A DNA stretch of 15,234 bases from Desulfatirhabdium butyrativorans (GCA_022736535.1 DZCT01000070.1:1-15234), one strand, 5' to 3'. Positions 1-7,164 are shown, numbered from the stretch's first letter. The notes: a model not told the origin generated them from the sequence alone. Numbers and translations: made by a program.

Positions 1-1232
1 TGATTCCGATAAGCAAATTCCAGGTCCGAATGCCTGTAGCCGATACTCTGTCTGTCCCCTTTGATGACCGTCGGCACGTTGTTTTGAAGATAAATCAGCG
101 GGAGTCTCGCCCCTGCAAAGGTCAGAGAAAAAGAATCGGTAAAATATGCGAGTTTGGGTTTTATAAAGCAGATTGCCGCGTCCAATCCGTCATTGGAAAG
201 CGCGTATTCCGTATCCTGATGAAGCGATGTTTTGACTATAAAATTCAGCCGTCTGAGAATTTCAGCCGGATCACGGCAGCCTTCGTCTTTTGTGATGCGC
301 CGCATACCTGACGAGGCAATAATGGTCATGAACGCGCCGGGAACGCCGTGTCCCGTGCAGTCAATAATGGCAATAATAATGCCGTCTTCAAAAGAATCTG
401 CAAAAATAATATCGCCGCCCACAATATCTCTGGGCATCCAGATGAAAAAGCTGTCCGGAAGATATTTCTTCATGTTTTCCGGGTTCGGCAGCAGGGAGGA
501 CTGTATCATCTTTGCATAACGGATGCTCTCCATGGTCTTGTTGTTGGCAGCTTCAGCCGCGCGGCGGGCGTTTTCGGCTTTTTCAAAGACATTCTCCAGA
601 TAGGTTTTTGCCTCCTGAAGTTTGATTTCCACCCGTTTGCGTTCTTCGATTTCCACTTTCAACTGGTCATTGGCGGTTTTCAGTTCCTGCGTGCGGATTT
701 CCACCATTTCTTCAAGATGGTCTTTGTGTTTTTTCAGCTCTTCTTCCGCGAGCCTGCGCTCCGTGATTTCTTTTCGGACCCGCTTGCTGGATTCCCGAAG
801 CGCCTCGGTGCGCTTGAATATCTCATCTTCCAGATGATTCCGGTAGTAATGGAGTTCCAGATGAAGCCGCACTCGGGCGCTGACAGTGGGCGCGCTGATA
901 GGCTTTGTGATGTAGTCAACTGCGCCCATTTCAAAGCCTTTGACTTCATTTGCCTCTTTGCCCATGGCGGTGACAAAAATCACAGGAATATCCTGGGTTT
1001 TCGGATTGGCTTTCAGCAGCCGGAGAACCTCGTATCCGTCCATACCGGGCATCATGATGTCTAAAAGAATCAGATCGGGAGGCTCCTCGGATTCAACACA
1101 TTTCATCGCCACTTCACCGTTTCGGGCGCCGATGAGTTTGTATTTCCCTTTCAGCACTTCCGCCAGTATCCTGATATTATCCTGCTCGTCATCCACGATC
1201 AGTATTTTCTGCTTTCTGGCATCATCCTGCAT
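1..1232 (-). CDS. Response regulator with SpoIIE/PP2C-type phosphatase output, C-terminus cut by window edge
   Basis: Open from an ATG at 1232 to the window edge (410 codons, no stop). Residues about 8-125 form a receiver domain: acidic pair D14/D15, phospho-acceptor D58 in LLDIMMPGMDG, T88, and K110 in TKP. Residues about 130-235 are charged and predicted coiled coil. From about 235 onward is a SpoIIE-type phosphatase: RYAKMIQSSLLP, the metal-binding GGD at 272-274, and DCTGHGVPGAFMT at 291-303. The last metal-binding motifs lie beyond the edge. The family dephosphorylates phosphoserine/threonine on partners such as STAS anti-anti-sigma proteins, under control of receiver phosphorylation. 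The start is supported by AAGGAG at 1239-1244. It overlaps the 3' end of the upstream hybrid kinase gene by 11 bases, so the two are probably translationally coupled. The kinase is therefore the likely phosphodonor (inference). It could also be a target of the RsbT proteins further right. Confidence 0.93.
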   Translation of the reverse strand, partial: MQDDARKQKILIVDDEQDNIRILAEVLKGKYKLIGARNGEVAMKCVESEEPPDLILLDIMMPGMDGYEVLRLLKANPKTQDIPVIFVTAMGKEANEVKGFEMGAVDYITKPISAPTVSARVRLHLELHYYRNHLEDEIFKRTEALRESSKRVRKEITERRLAEEELKKHKDHLEEMVEIRTQELKTANDQLKVEIEERKRVEIKLQEAKTYLENVFEKAENARRAAEAANNKTMESIRYAKMIQSSLLPNPENMKKYLPDSFFIWMPRDIVGGDIIFADSFEDGIIIAIIDCTGHGVPGAFMTIIASSGMRRITKDEGCRDPAEILRRLNFIVKTSLHQDTEYALSNDGLDAAICFIKPKLAYFTDSFSLTFAGARLPLIYLQNNVPTVIKGDRQSIGYRHSDLEFAYRN

Positions 1233-4200
1233 TTTTTTCTCCTTCAAGGGAAATTCCGAGAATAACAGCAATCTCTTCCAATATGCTTTGGGCTTCGTCA
1301 AAATCGTAGCCTGAGAGCCGGGCTTCCAATTTTCGGGCTTCTTCTCCGACTTCATACGCGATCAGGTGGGGTTTGAGCAATTCAAAACAGGTTTCGGCTT
1401 CTATGTCGTTTTCCGAGATCAGCTTCTCAAGTTCCGCCAACTTGGAGGCAAGTTCGGACAGAGTCATTCTGATCTCGTTTTCAGGAGCAGATTTTTTTTC
1501 CGCTTTTGCCGATATCGGCGTCTCCTGCAATGTTTCCACAGATTTGAGAACACAGATCAGTTCTTCTTCCAATCTGCGGATGGCTTCTGCGATCTCATCC
1601 GATCTTTTTTTTTCAATTGCGATTTCCAGCACCCGCGCCGATTCCTGAAGCCTGACTGCGGAAAGATTGCCTGCCATGCCTTTCAGTGTATGGGCAAGGC
1701 GTTGCGCAAGTTCTGTATCGGCGCGGGAAAGCGCATTGCGGATGTCATTTGCAATCCCTGCATAATTCTGAGAAAATTTTTGCAGAAGCATGATAAAAAG
1801 TTTCCGGTTTCCCTGCAATCGCAGCAAAGCAGATTCCACATCAATTGCCTCAAGGCGGGGCAGAGCCTCTGTTCCCGAGCCGGGAGAGCTGTCAGCGTTT
1901 TCTTTTTTTATCCATTTCTGCAATACAGCCAACAGCAGTTCGGGCATAATCGGCTTGGAGACAAAATCGTTCATGCCCGCGTTCAGACATCTTTCCCGGT
2001 CGCTCTTTTCGGAATGGGCGGTCATGGCGATGATGGGGACGGGTCCCGGGTTCGGCCCAAGCTGAGAATAGACGGGTGAGAGGTTCGGGGCATCTCCTCT
2101 GACCTCTGACCTCTGACCCCTGACCTCATCCTCCCGAATGCGCTTTGTCGCTTCGATGCCGTCCATTTCCGGCATCTGAACATCCATCAGCACCGCATCA
2201 TACATACCGCCTGACGCGGCAGCTTTCCGGACCGCTTCAACTGCCTTTTCTCCGTTATTCGCCGTATCTGCCTGAAACCCTAAACTGTTCAGTATCATAG
2301 CAGCCACTTCCTGATTGATGGGATTGTCCTCTGCCAAAAGCACGCGCGGCTGGGGCAGGTTCGGGGTAAGGGGTTCGGGGTTCGGGGGCTGACCTTCGAC
2401 CTCCTCTGACCCCGCACCTCGAACCCCGTACCCGTTTATCGTTCGTGGTTCGGGGTTCGGGGCGGCGTGACCTCGAACCTCTGACCTCTGACCCCGAACC
2501 TCTTTTTCATTCAATATCTTCATTTTTTCAAAAATTTCTCTGAGGGTTTCACTCAGCACAGATAATTTCACCGGATTGTTCAGATACGCGTTTATACCCG
2601 CGTCAGTTGCCGATTTCATTTCCCGCTCGCTGAAAAAAGCCGTGACCAAAATAATCGGAATCTGCTCAAATCCGGGAACCTGCCGTATTTCACGAGACAG
2701 GGAAATACCGTCTGTGACCGCTTTTTTTGCTTTGATCATGATCAGTTGACAGGTGTTTTCCGGCCTTTTTTTCAGTTTCTCCCTGAACTGTTCCGCTACA
2801 GGAGGAATGATTTTCGGTTCAAAGCCGCAGGAAAGCAGCATATCATAAAGAAATCGCCCGCTTTCCTCATCTTTATCCGCGATCAGTGCCTTTCTTTTTC
2901 CGATTCCGGCGGCAATTGCGGTTTTGCTTTGTTCCCGTTTTTCAAATTGAAGCGTAAAAGAAAAAGTGCTGCCCTTTCCGGGCGCGCTTCTGACCTGAAT
3001 TTTTCCGCCCCCCATCAGACGCACCATGGCTTTGGAGATGGCAAGTCCCAGACCGGTTCCGCCGTATTTTCGGGTAGTGGAGGCATCTGCCTGCGTAAAA
3101 GCGGAAAACAGGCTGTCAAAATTTTCCTCAGATATGCCGATGCCGGTATCTTTTACGGAAAACAGCAGTTCGACATGATGCCCTTTTATTTCGACGCAGG
3201 AAACCCTGACCGCAATTTGGCCGGCCTCGGTAAATTTTACGGCGTTCCCTGTCAGATTGATCAGCACCTGTTTCAGACGCTGGGGGTCCCCGACAAGCAT
3301 ATCCGGGACTTCGGGACTTTTGCCGATCATAATCTCCACATTTTTGAGCGCCGCCTGATCTCCGAACAGGTCTGCCAGATTATCGAGAATATCCTGCAAT
3401 TGAAAATCTGTTTTTTCCATGACAAGTTTTCCGGCTTCAGCCTTTGAGAAATCAAGAACATCATTGAGTATGCCGAGCAGCGCACGGGAGGAGGTCTTTA
3501 TTTTGCCGAGATAATTTTTCTGCTTGGGCGTCACTTCGTTTTCAAGAAGCAGGTCTGTCATGGCAATGATGGAATTCATGGGCGTTCGGATTTCATGGCT
3601 CATATTTGCCAGAAAACGGCTTTTTGCCTGATCGGCACGTTCTGCCGCCTCCTTTGCCTGACGAAGAATATCTTCTGCCTGTTTGCGCCGGATGGCAGCT
3701 CCCAGCGTGTCAGCCGCGGCTTTCAGAATTTCTGTTTCCGCCGGGAGCCATTCCCGTTCCTGTGAGTATTCCTTGAACATGATGGAACCCCACCAGTTTT
3801 TTCCTTCAAAGACAGGAACAATTGCGATGGAAACAATCCCCTGCAAATTCAAAAGGCTGCGTTCATCCCTCGGAAAATTTCTGACATGCCCGCAGAGAAC
3901 TTCTCCTTTTCCCAGAATTTCTTCCCAGCGTTTGAGACCGGCTTTTTTACAATAGATTTCCTCAAGCTCCAGCCGGTCCTTTCGGACAGTCGCCTCGGGG
4001 CTTACCCATTTGCGCCGCCGGATCATGCTCAGTGAATTGTCAGGATCCTGACGGTTTTCAAAAACAGAAACGCAACTGACGCCCGTGCCTTTTCCCAGAT
4101 GCGCCAGCACATCATCCGCTTTATGTTCCCAGTCCGGATGCTTGAGAAAAGCATCTGCGGAATATGCGACCGCCTGCAAAATCGCATCCCTGCGCTGCAA

Positions 4201-5073
4201 TGCCTCTTCCATTTTCTTGCGCTCTGTAATATCTATGGTGATGCCGACCATGCCTGAAACCTGATCGTTTTCATCTCTGTAGGGAACTTTTGTGGTCATG
4301 GTCCATCTGACGTCTCCGCCGGGGACCGAAACCGGCTCTTCCATGTTCAGGACAGGTTTTCCGGAAGTTACGACCTGACGGTCTGTTTCCCGGTTGCTTT
4401 CAGCCCGGTCTTTTGAAAAAAAATCATCGTCGGTTTTGCCCGGAATGTCTTTGTCCGCCACACGGGCAATATCGGCAAAAGCTTTGTTTGCAGCCAGATA
4501 ACGCAGTTGCCTGTCTTTGAAATAAACGGTTGCGGGAATGGAATCCACCAGACAGCGCAGCAATGCCTGCTGTTGAGACATTTTCTGTCTCGCCTGCATC
4601 CGCTCGGTAATGTCTCTTGAACATCCCACAATGCCCACAAAATTTCCGTGTCTGTCAAAAAGCGGGGTCTTGCATACTTCTAAATAAATCTCTTTTCCGT
4701 CCATCCGCAGCATTTCCGTAAAAATGGAAGCTTTGCCTCTGTCGCGGGTTTGAATGTCGCTGTCAATCAGAATTTCGCCGAAGCCGTCCTCATGCACGAC
4801 AGGTCTGTAAAAGGGGGCAATTTCAGCATCTGTTTTTCCGATACATTCTTCCTGAGAACATTTCAGTATTTTTTCACAATGCGGTCTGCTGCTGAAAATA
4901 TATCTGAAATTTTTATTCTTAAAATAAACCATATCCTCCATCTGGTTGGTCATGATATTGAGGATATGACTTTGGTATTGAAGCCTTGCTTCAGCCCGGC
5001 GGCTTTCGGCAACTTTTTTTTCAAGATCGTTCACCAGCACCGACAATTCTTCAACTGTGGGTTTTTGTTCCAT
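1222..5073 (-). CDS. Cytoplasmic hybrid sensor histidine kinase, PAS-PAS-GAF-HisKA-HATPase-REC-REC-HPt
   Basis: This 1283-residue protein has no signal peptide or membrane segment, so it should sense cytoplasmic cues. Domains in order: N-terminal coiled coil (1-35); PAS (about 36-158, ending in DITER); PAS (about 168-287, DITER again); GAF (about 295-465); HisKA with phospho-acceptor H493 in MSHEIRTPMN; HATPase with N606/N610, DTGIGI 642-647 and GGTGLGLAI 671-679; a degenerate receiver (about 727-850); a repeat-encoded linker (about 855-909); a second receiver (910-1052) with D964 in MDVQMPEMDG and K1040; and an HPt domain with H1128 in AHTLKG. The tail (1200-1283) is helical. In receiver 1, K781 stands where the acceptor Asp is expected and NNP replaces the usual KP, so it probably cannot be phosphorylated. 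Receiver 2 carries an extra segment of about 30 residues before IIAMTA, encoded by a heptanucleotide repeat. The ATG at 5073 follows GGGGATAGG and overlaps the preceding helicase remnant stop as TGATG. The phosphorelay H493-D964-H1128 likely ends on the REC-SpoIIE protein encoded next. Confidence 0.95.
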   Translation of the reverse strand: MEQKPTVEELSVLVNDLEKKVAESRRAEARLQYQSHILNIMTNQMEDMVYFKNKNFRYIFSSRPHCEKILKCSQEECIGKTDAEIAPFYRPVVHEDGFGEILIDSDIQTRDRGKASIFTEMLRMDGKEIYLEVCKTPLFDRHGNFVGIVGCSRDITERMQARQKMSQQQALLRCLVDSIPATVYFKDRQLRYLAANKAFADIARVADKDIPGKTDDDFFSKDRAESNRETDRQVVTSGKPVLNMEEPVSVPGGDVRWTMTTKVPYRDENDQVSGMVGITIDITERKKMEEALQRRDAILQAVAYSADAFLKHPDWEHKADDVLAHLGKGTGVSCVSVFENRQDPDNSLSMIRRRKWVSPEATVRKDRLELEEIYCKKAGLKRWEEILGKGEVLCGHVRNFPRDERSLLNLQGIVSIAIVPVFEGKNWWGSIMFKEYSQEREWLPAETEILKAAADTLGAAIRRKQAEDILRQAKEAAERADQAKSRFLANMSHEIRTPMNSIIAMTDLLLENEVTPKQKNYLGKIKTSSRALLGILNDVLDFSKAEAGKLVMEKTDFQLQDILDNLADLFGDQAALKNVEIMIGKSPEVPDMLVGDPQRLKQVLINLTGNAVKFTEAGQIAVRVSCVEIKGHHVELLFSVKDTGIGISEENFDSLFSAFTQADASTTRKYGGTGLGLAISKAMVRLMGGGKIQVRSAPGKGSTFSFTLQFEKREQSKTAIAAGIGKRKALIADKDEESGRFLYDMLLSCGFEPKIIPPVAEQFREKLKKRPENTCQLIMIKAKKAVTDGISLSREIRQVPGFEQIPIILVTAFFSEREMKSATDAGINAYLNNPVKLSVLSETLREIFEKMKILNEKEVRGQRSEVRGHAAPNPEPRTINGYGVRGAGSEEVEGQPPNPEPLTPNLPQPRVLLAEDNPINQEVAAMILNSLGFQADTANNGEKAVEAVRKAAASGGMYDAVLMDVQMPEMDGIEATKRIREDEVRGQRSEVRGDAPNLSPVYSQLGPNPGPVPIIAMTAHSEKSDRERCLNAGMNDFVSKPIMPELLLAVLQKWIKKENADSSPGSGTEALPRLEAIDVESALLRLQGNRKLFIMLLQKFSQNYAGIANDIRNALSRADTELAQRLAHTLKGMAGNLSAVRLQESARVLEIAIEKKRSDEIAEAIRRLEEELICVLKSVETLQETPISAKAEKKSAPENEIRMTLSELASKLAELEKLISENDIEAETCFELLKPHLIAYEVGEEARKLEARLSGYDFDEAQSILEEIAVILGISLEGEKNAG
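2095..2127 (-). repeat. Heptanucleotide minisatellite (GGTCAGA type) inside the receiver-2 coding region
   Basis: On the minus strand the unit GGTCAGA or GGTCAGG is repeated about four times. Because three units make 21 bases, it reads as EVRGQRSEVRG (residues 983-993). The flanking residues DAPNLSPVYSQLGPNPG (994-1010) come from related GGTTCGGGG-like sequence. The same heptamer forms the gap at 14702-14731, which shows that it is an interspersed repeat rather than ancestral coding sequence. Confidence 0.85.
2347..2505 (-). repeat. Degenerate heptanucleotide repeat array encoding the REC1-REC2 linker
   Basis: This stretch mixes GGTCAGA and GGTTCGGGG-type units in both orientations (for example gacctctgacc and ggttcgggg) and stays in frame with the kinase. 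It encodes a Pro/Gly/Asn/Glu-rich linker at residues about 857-909, which includes EVRGQRSEVRG again at 858-868 and the two similar pieces PNPEPRT and PNPEPLT. Its base composition and residue use differ sharply from the domains on both sides. Confidence 0.8.
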
Positions 5074-5582
5074 CAGAACCTATCCCCGAACATTTGCGGA
5101 CAAAAATACAAGCCCCCTGTCACCTGCTGTTTCCGTAAAATTCGCCCCAGACGCTGGATGTATTCCCGGGCCCCCGCGCTTCCCCCCAGTATGACCGCAA
5201 TTTTGGCATCGGGAACATCAATCCCCTCGTTTAAAACTTTGCTGGTGACAACAGCCCGGTAAATGCCCGCCTGAAAATTGTCCAAAATCGCTTTTCGTTC
5301 CGATGCGCCGGTCTGATGGGTGATTGCCGGAATGAGATGCTGCCGGGAAATGCGGTAGGCAAAACGGTTATGCGCTGTGAAAATAAGCATCCGCTGAGAA
5401 TAATGTTCGCGCAGCAGTTGATCAGGCACATCCGATTTTGCCTGCGCCTGATTCACTATCTCTTTTAATTTCAATTCCGCAACTTTTGCTTTGCGGGCTT
5501 CGGCTTGAAAGTCAGTAACAGTATTTACATTGTAAAACGGGTTTGAAACCCGTTTTACTTCGGATAGCGCTCTCGTTCCCAC
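5073..5582 (-). pseudogene. C-terminal remnant of a superfamily 2 (XPB/RAD25-like) DNA helicase
   Basis: The reading frame carries a helicase C-terminal (RecA2) domain: RMLIFTAHNRFAYRIS, then ITHQTGASERKAILDNFQAG, motif V-like VVTSKVLNEGIDVPDA, and motif VI-like QRLGRILRK. It has no Walker A, no DEAD/DEAH box and no RecA1 half. Authentic-looking sequence stops at about 5525, where a palindromic repeat begins. The apparent GTG start at 5582 lies within a repeat and is not credible. The other end is also short: after GRILRKQQ the frame runs out in 16 unrelated residues and stops, where relatives usually continue. Nothing right of the repeat nest resembles the missing half, so this looks like a decayed fragment, not one gene split by an insertion. 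Its stop overlaps the start of the hybrid kinase by one base. It may still be translated as a leader of about 160 residues. Confidence 0.75.
5532..5558. repeat. 27-bp near-perfect palindrome (GTAAAACGGGTTT-G-AAACCCGTTTTAC)
   Basis: The two 13-base arms are exactly complementary around one central base. A second, slightly worn copy lies at 6029-6057, and a half copy (aacccgttttactt) at 6004-6017. Copies sit on both sides of the repeat nest, followed by the same ttcgga, so the nest is bracketed by a direct repeat of this unit. Confidence 0.85.
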
Positions 5583-5659
5583 GCTCCGCGTGGGAATGCA
5601 GCCCGGACGCTCCGCGTCCCTCCGTGAAAGGTGTCGCAGGACATTTCCACGCGGAGCGT

Positions 5660-5980
5660 CAATGCCGTTAAGTTAAGGGCGGGGACATCAGTCTATTTTT
5701 AGCTTTTGGCCCCCCTTGAGGGGGGCAGGGGGGTGTCTGCCCCCAATGGCATTAAGTTAAGAGAAAAATATAGCGGACAACATCACCGAAATGTAGAAAT
5801 GTAGGTCGGGGTTCGCAGGCTCACCCCGACCTACATTTCCGCTGTATTTTTCTCTTAACTTAATGCCATTGGTGTCTGCCCCGGGCGGCGTCACACCGCT
5901 CCGGAAAGAAATCTCCCCCGCGCCGGAAACACCCCCTGACTCCCTCAAGGGGGGATTCCGGGCTTAACTTAACAGCATTG
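5660..5980. mobile_element. MITE-like element, outer copy (321 bp), with 11-bp target duplication
   Basis: The ends are inverted repeats: CAATGCCGTTAAGTTAAG at 5660-5677 and CTTAACTTAACAGCATTG at 5963-5980 (17 of 18 match). It is flanked exactly by ACGCGGAGCGT at 5649-5659 and 5981-5991, an 11-bp target site duplication made within the REP palindrome. No transposase is encoded. Its own body is about 180 bp and contains the hairpin CCCCCCTTGAGGGGGG (5710-5725) and a related CCCTCAAGGGGGG near the right end. The remainder is the second element inserted at 5744-5871. A non-autonomous element mobilised in trans is the simplest reading; duplications of 10-13 bp are known for some IS4-family transposases. 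Confidence 0.85.
5744..5871. mobile_element. MITE-like element, inner copy (128 bp), inserted in the outer element
   Basis: Perfect 18-bp inverted ends (CAATGGCATTAAGTTAAG at 5744-5761, its complement at 5854-5871) extend inward through agagaaaaata and agcgga with a single mismatch. It is flanked by GTGTCTGCCCC at 5733-5743 and 5872-5882, an exact 11-bp duplication of the outer element's sequence. The centre holds a hairpin with 16-bp perfect arms (5797-5812 and 5823-5838, AAATGTAGGTCGGGGT). It encodes nothing credible. The first 37 bases are identical to the sequence cut by the right window edge at 15198-15234. Confidence 0.9.
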
Positions 5981-6028
5981 ACGCGGAGCGTGGGAATGAG
6001 GTCAACCCGTTTTACTTAGGATAACATT

Positions 6029-6057
6029 GTAAAAAAAGGGTTTGAAACCCGTTTTAC
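6029..6057. repeat. Second copy of the GTAAAACGGGTTT palindrome, slightly diverged
   Basis: This copy matches 5532-5558, but the left arm has gtaaaaaaaggg in place of gtaaaacggg. Both copies are followed by ttcgga. It closes the repeat nest on the right, 27 bp before the stop of the PilZ gene. Confidence 0.75.
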
Positions 6058-6084
6058 TTCGGACAATGCCGTAAGCAAAACAGC

Positions 6085-6576
6085 TCAGGTGAAGGTATAA
6101 AATCCGATAGCCACATCATAAGCTTTATCAATGGGATTTTTCGGGTCTCTGGAAAGAAACGCGGTTCCGACATTCAGCCCCATGACGGTCTTGACCCTTA
6201 CTTCTTTTTTAATCAATGTTTTTTGCGGGTTATCAAGCTGAAACTCCACATTCAGTTTATCACCGATTTTCAGGTTCGCTTCTTCCTCTATTTTCAGTTT
6301 CAAACCGGAACGCGACAGGTCTTTTACGGTCATCGGGCGTTTGACATCTTCGCCGTCTATAGTATAGAAACCCGGAATGCTTACATATTTACGATAGAAC
6401 TGTCTGCGTTCCAGCAGTACCGTATGAGAATGCCCGCATGCACAGGTGTGCTGGATTCTGACCGCCTTGTTAATGTCTTTATATTCATGAACATCGGCAG
6501 TCGTGGCTTTTTTACATTTCGGACATACAAATGTCGCCATATTGTCATTATTTATAAATACTTTCTGTTCTGGCAT
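6085..6576 (-). CDS. Zinc-ribbon PilZ-domain protein (probable c-di-GMP receptor)
   Basis: 163 residues. The N-terminal part has two cysteine pairs, C18-P-K-C21 and C45-A-C47-G-H, which look like a small zinc ribbon. The PilZ domain follows: the RxxxR motif is R58-Q-F-Y-R62 (in ERRQFYRK), and the second c-di-GMP contact motif is D86-L-S-R-S-G91. These are the residues that bind c-di-GMP in characterised PilZ domains, so binding is likely. Soluble and cytoplasmic, with no signal peptide or membrane segment. The ATG at 6576 is preceded by AGGGAT about 9 bases upstream. It is transcribed alone, away from the HEAT-repeat gene on the other strand. The proposed promoter at 6846-6874 would give it a leader of about 260 bases. 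Zinc-ribbon PilZ proteins of this length are common in deltaproteobacteria; the effector output is unknown. Confidence 0.9.
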   Translation of the reverse strand: MPEQKVFINNDNMATFVCPKCKKATTADVHEYKDINKAVRIQHTCACGHSHTVLLERRQFYRKYVSIPGFYTIDGEDVKRPMTVKDLSRSGLKLKIEEEANLKIGDKLNVEFQLDNPQKTLIKKEVRVKTVMGLNVGTAFLSRDPKNPIDKAYDVAIGFYTFT

Positions 6577-6629
6577 CTTGCTATCCCTGAAATTCGTATA
6601 GTTGAGGCTTCGGGGCGTTTTTCCTTCAG

Positions 6630-6722
6630 ACTGTCATTCTGAACGCTCAGACTGTCATTCTGAACGCAGTGAAGAATCTCTGTCTGTCATCACCGGGATT
6701 CTTCGCTCCGCTCAGAATGACA
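6630..6722. repeat. Inverted repeat of the TGTCATTCTGAACG...TCAGAATGACA type
   Basis: The 26-base arms at 6653-6678 (tgtcattctgaacgcagtga, then agaatc) and 6697-6722 are nearly complementary, with few mismatches. An extra half copy (actgtcattctgaacgctc) precedes them from 6630. It lies in the presumed leader of the PilZ gene. This repeat type is widespread in environmental bacterial genomes and does not look like a gene. Confidence 0.8.
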
Positions 6723-6845
6723 TTTCCGTTTGCTCAGAGTAACATGCTTTTTCAGGATATTACGGAAAATTCCCCAAAGCCTCGTATCGTTATGATGTGA
6801 ATTATAAAAACAATGATAATGTTTTCTTCAGCAACTGTAATTCGT

Positions 6846-6874
6846 ATTATAATAGCATATTTTAATTTTGTCAA
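6846..6874 (-). promoter_or_regulatory. Perfect-consensus sigma70-type promoter, TTGACA-17-TATAAT
   Basis: On the minus strand TTGACA occupies 6874-6869 and TATAAT occupies 6851-6846, with exactly 17 bases between. The start of transcription would fall near 6839-6840. It points toward the PilZ gene, whose ATG is at 6576. The surrounding 6780-6900 stretch is AT-rich, unlike the GC-rich repeats around it. Confidence 0.75.
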
Positions 6875-6989
6875 AACATTGCTGTATTTCCGGAACCAAT
6901 GCCAATTCGCTTTCAGATATTTATGAATAGCCGGTCGCTCACGCTCCCGGCTCGGAGTCAGGAGCGTAAGCGTCCCTTATTTCGCCTGC

Positions 6990-7067
6990 TCCGGAGTGCG
7001 AAAATAAGCGAAGCGATTTTTCGCCTGTCTGATGCAAAAAACGCTCTGCTTCTTTTTGCACTCCGGA
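6990..7067. repeat. REP-like CCGGAGTGC...GCACTCCGG repeat, degenerate copy
   Basis: It begins tccggagtgcg and ends gcactccgga, with imperfectly complementary interior. Related copies are at 8232-8294, 9351-9418 and 10396-10430. Confidence 0.65.
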
Positions 7068-7164
7068 ATAAAAACAGACGCATTTTTTTATTGCTATTTT
7101 TATCATTATTTAGGGTATTTCATAAAAAAACTTCAAAAATCTGCTCAAATCGGAAGGGGACAAT

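Larger units (their letters stand above)
5572..6000. repeat. REP-like palindrome (CTCGTTCCCACGCTCCGCG family) split by an inserted element
   Basis: The left part begins ctcgttcccacgctccgcg at 5572 and the right part ends gcggagcgtgggaatgag at 6000. If the element at 5660-5980 and one 11-bp duplication are removed, the halves join into one palindromic repeat of about 97 bp. A complete, uninterrupted relative of the same family is at 14178-14281. Confidence 0.8.
6723..7164. other. Intergenic region between PilZ and HEAT-repeat genes
   Basis: No credible gene is seen. It contains AT-rich promoter-like DNA (6780-6900), an inverted repeat near 6943-6975 (ggtcgctcacgctcc against ggagcgtaagcgtcc), and a degenerate copy of the CCGGAGTGC repeat (6990-7067). 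After that comes AT-rich sequence leading to GGAAGGGGA, the ribosome binding site of the gene starting at 7165. Confidence 0.6.

Noticed and set aside
348..1064. Long frame (238 codons) on the plus strand
   Set aside because: It lies opposite the REC-SpoIIE gene, which has clear domain motifs and a ribosome binding site on the minus strand.
5526..5582. N-terminal 15-20 residues of the helicase frame from a GTG at 5582
   Set aside because: They are translated repeat palindromes (5532-5558 and the start of 5572-6000), with no helicase similarity.
5757..5948. A 63-codon frame on the minus strand in the repeat nest
   Set aside because: It runs across the MITE ends and their target duplications; it is an accident of the palindromes.
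5660..5980. A regular insertion sequence with a transposase
   Set aside because: The outer element has only about 180 bp of its own sequence and no coherent reading frame, so it is non-autonomous.
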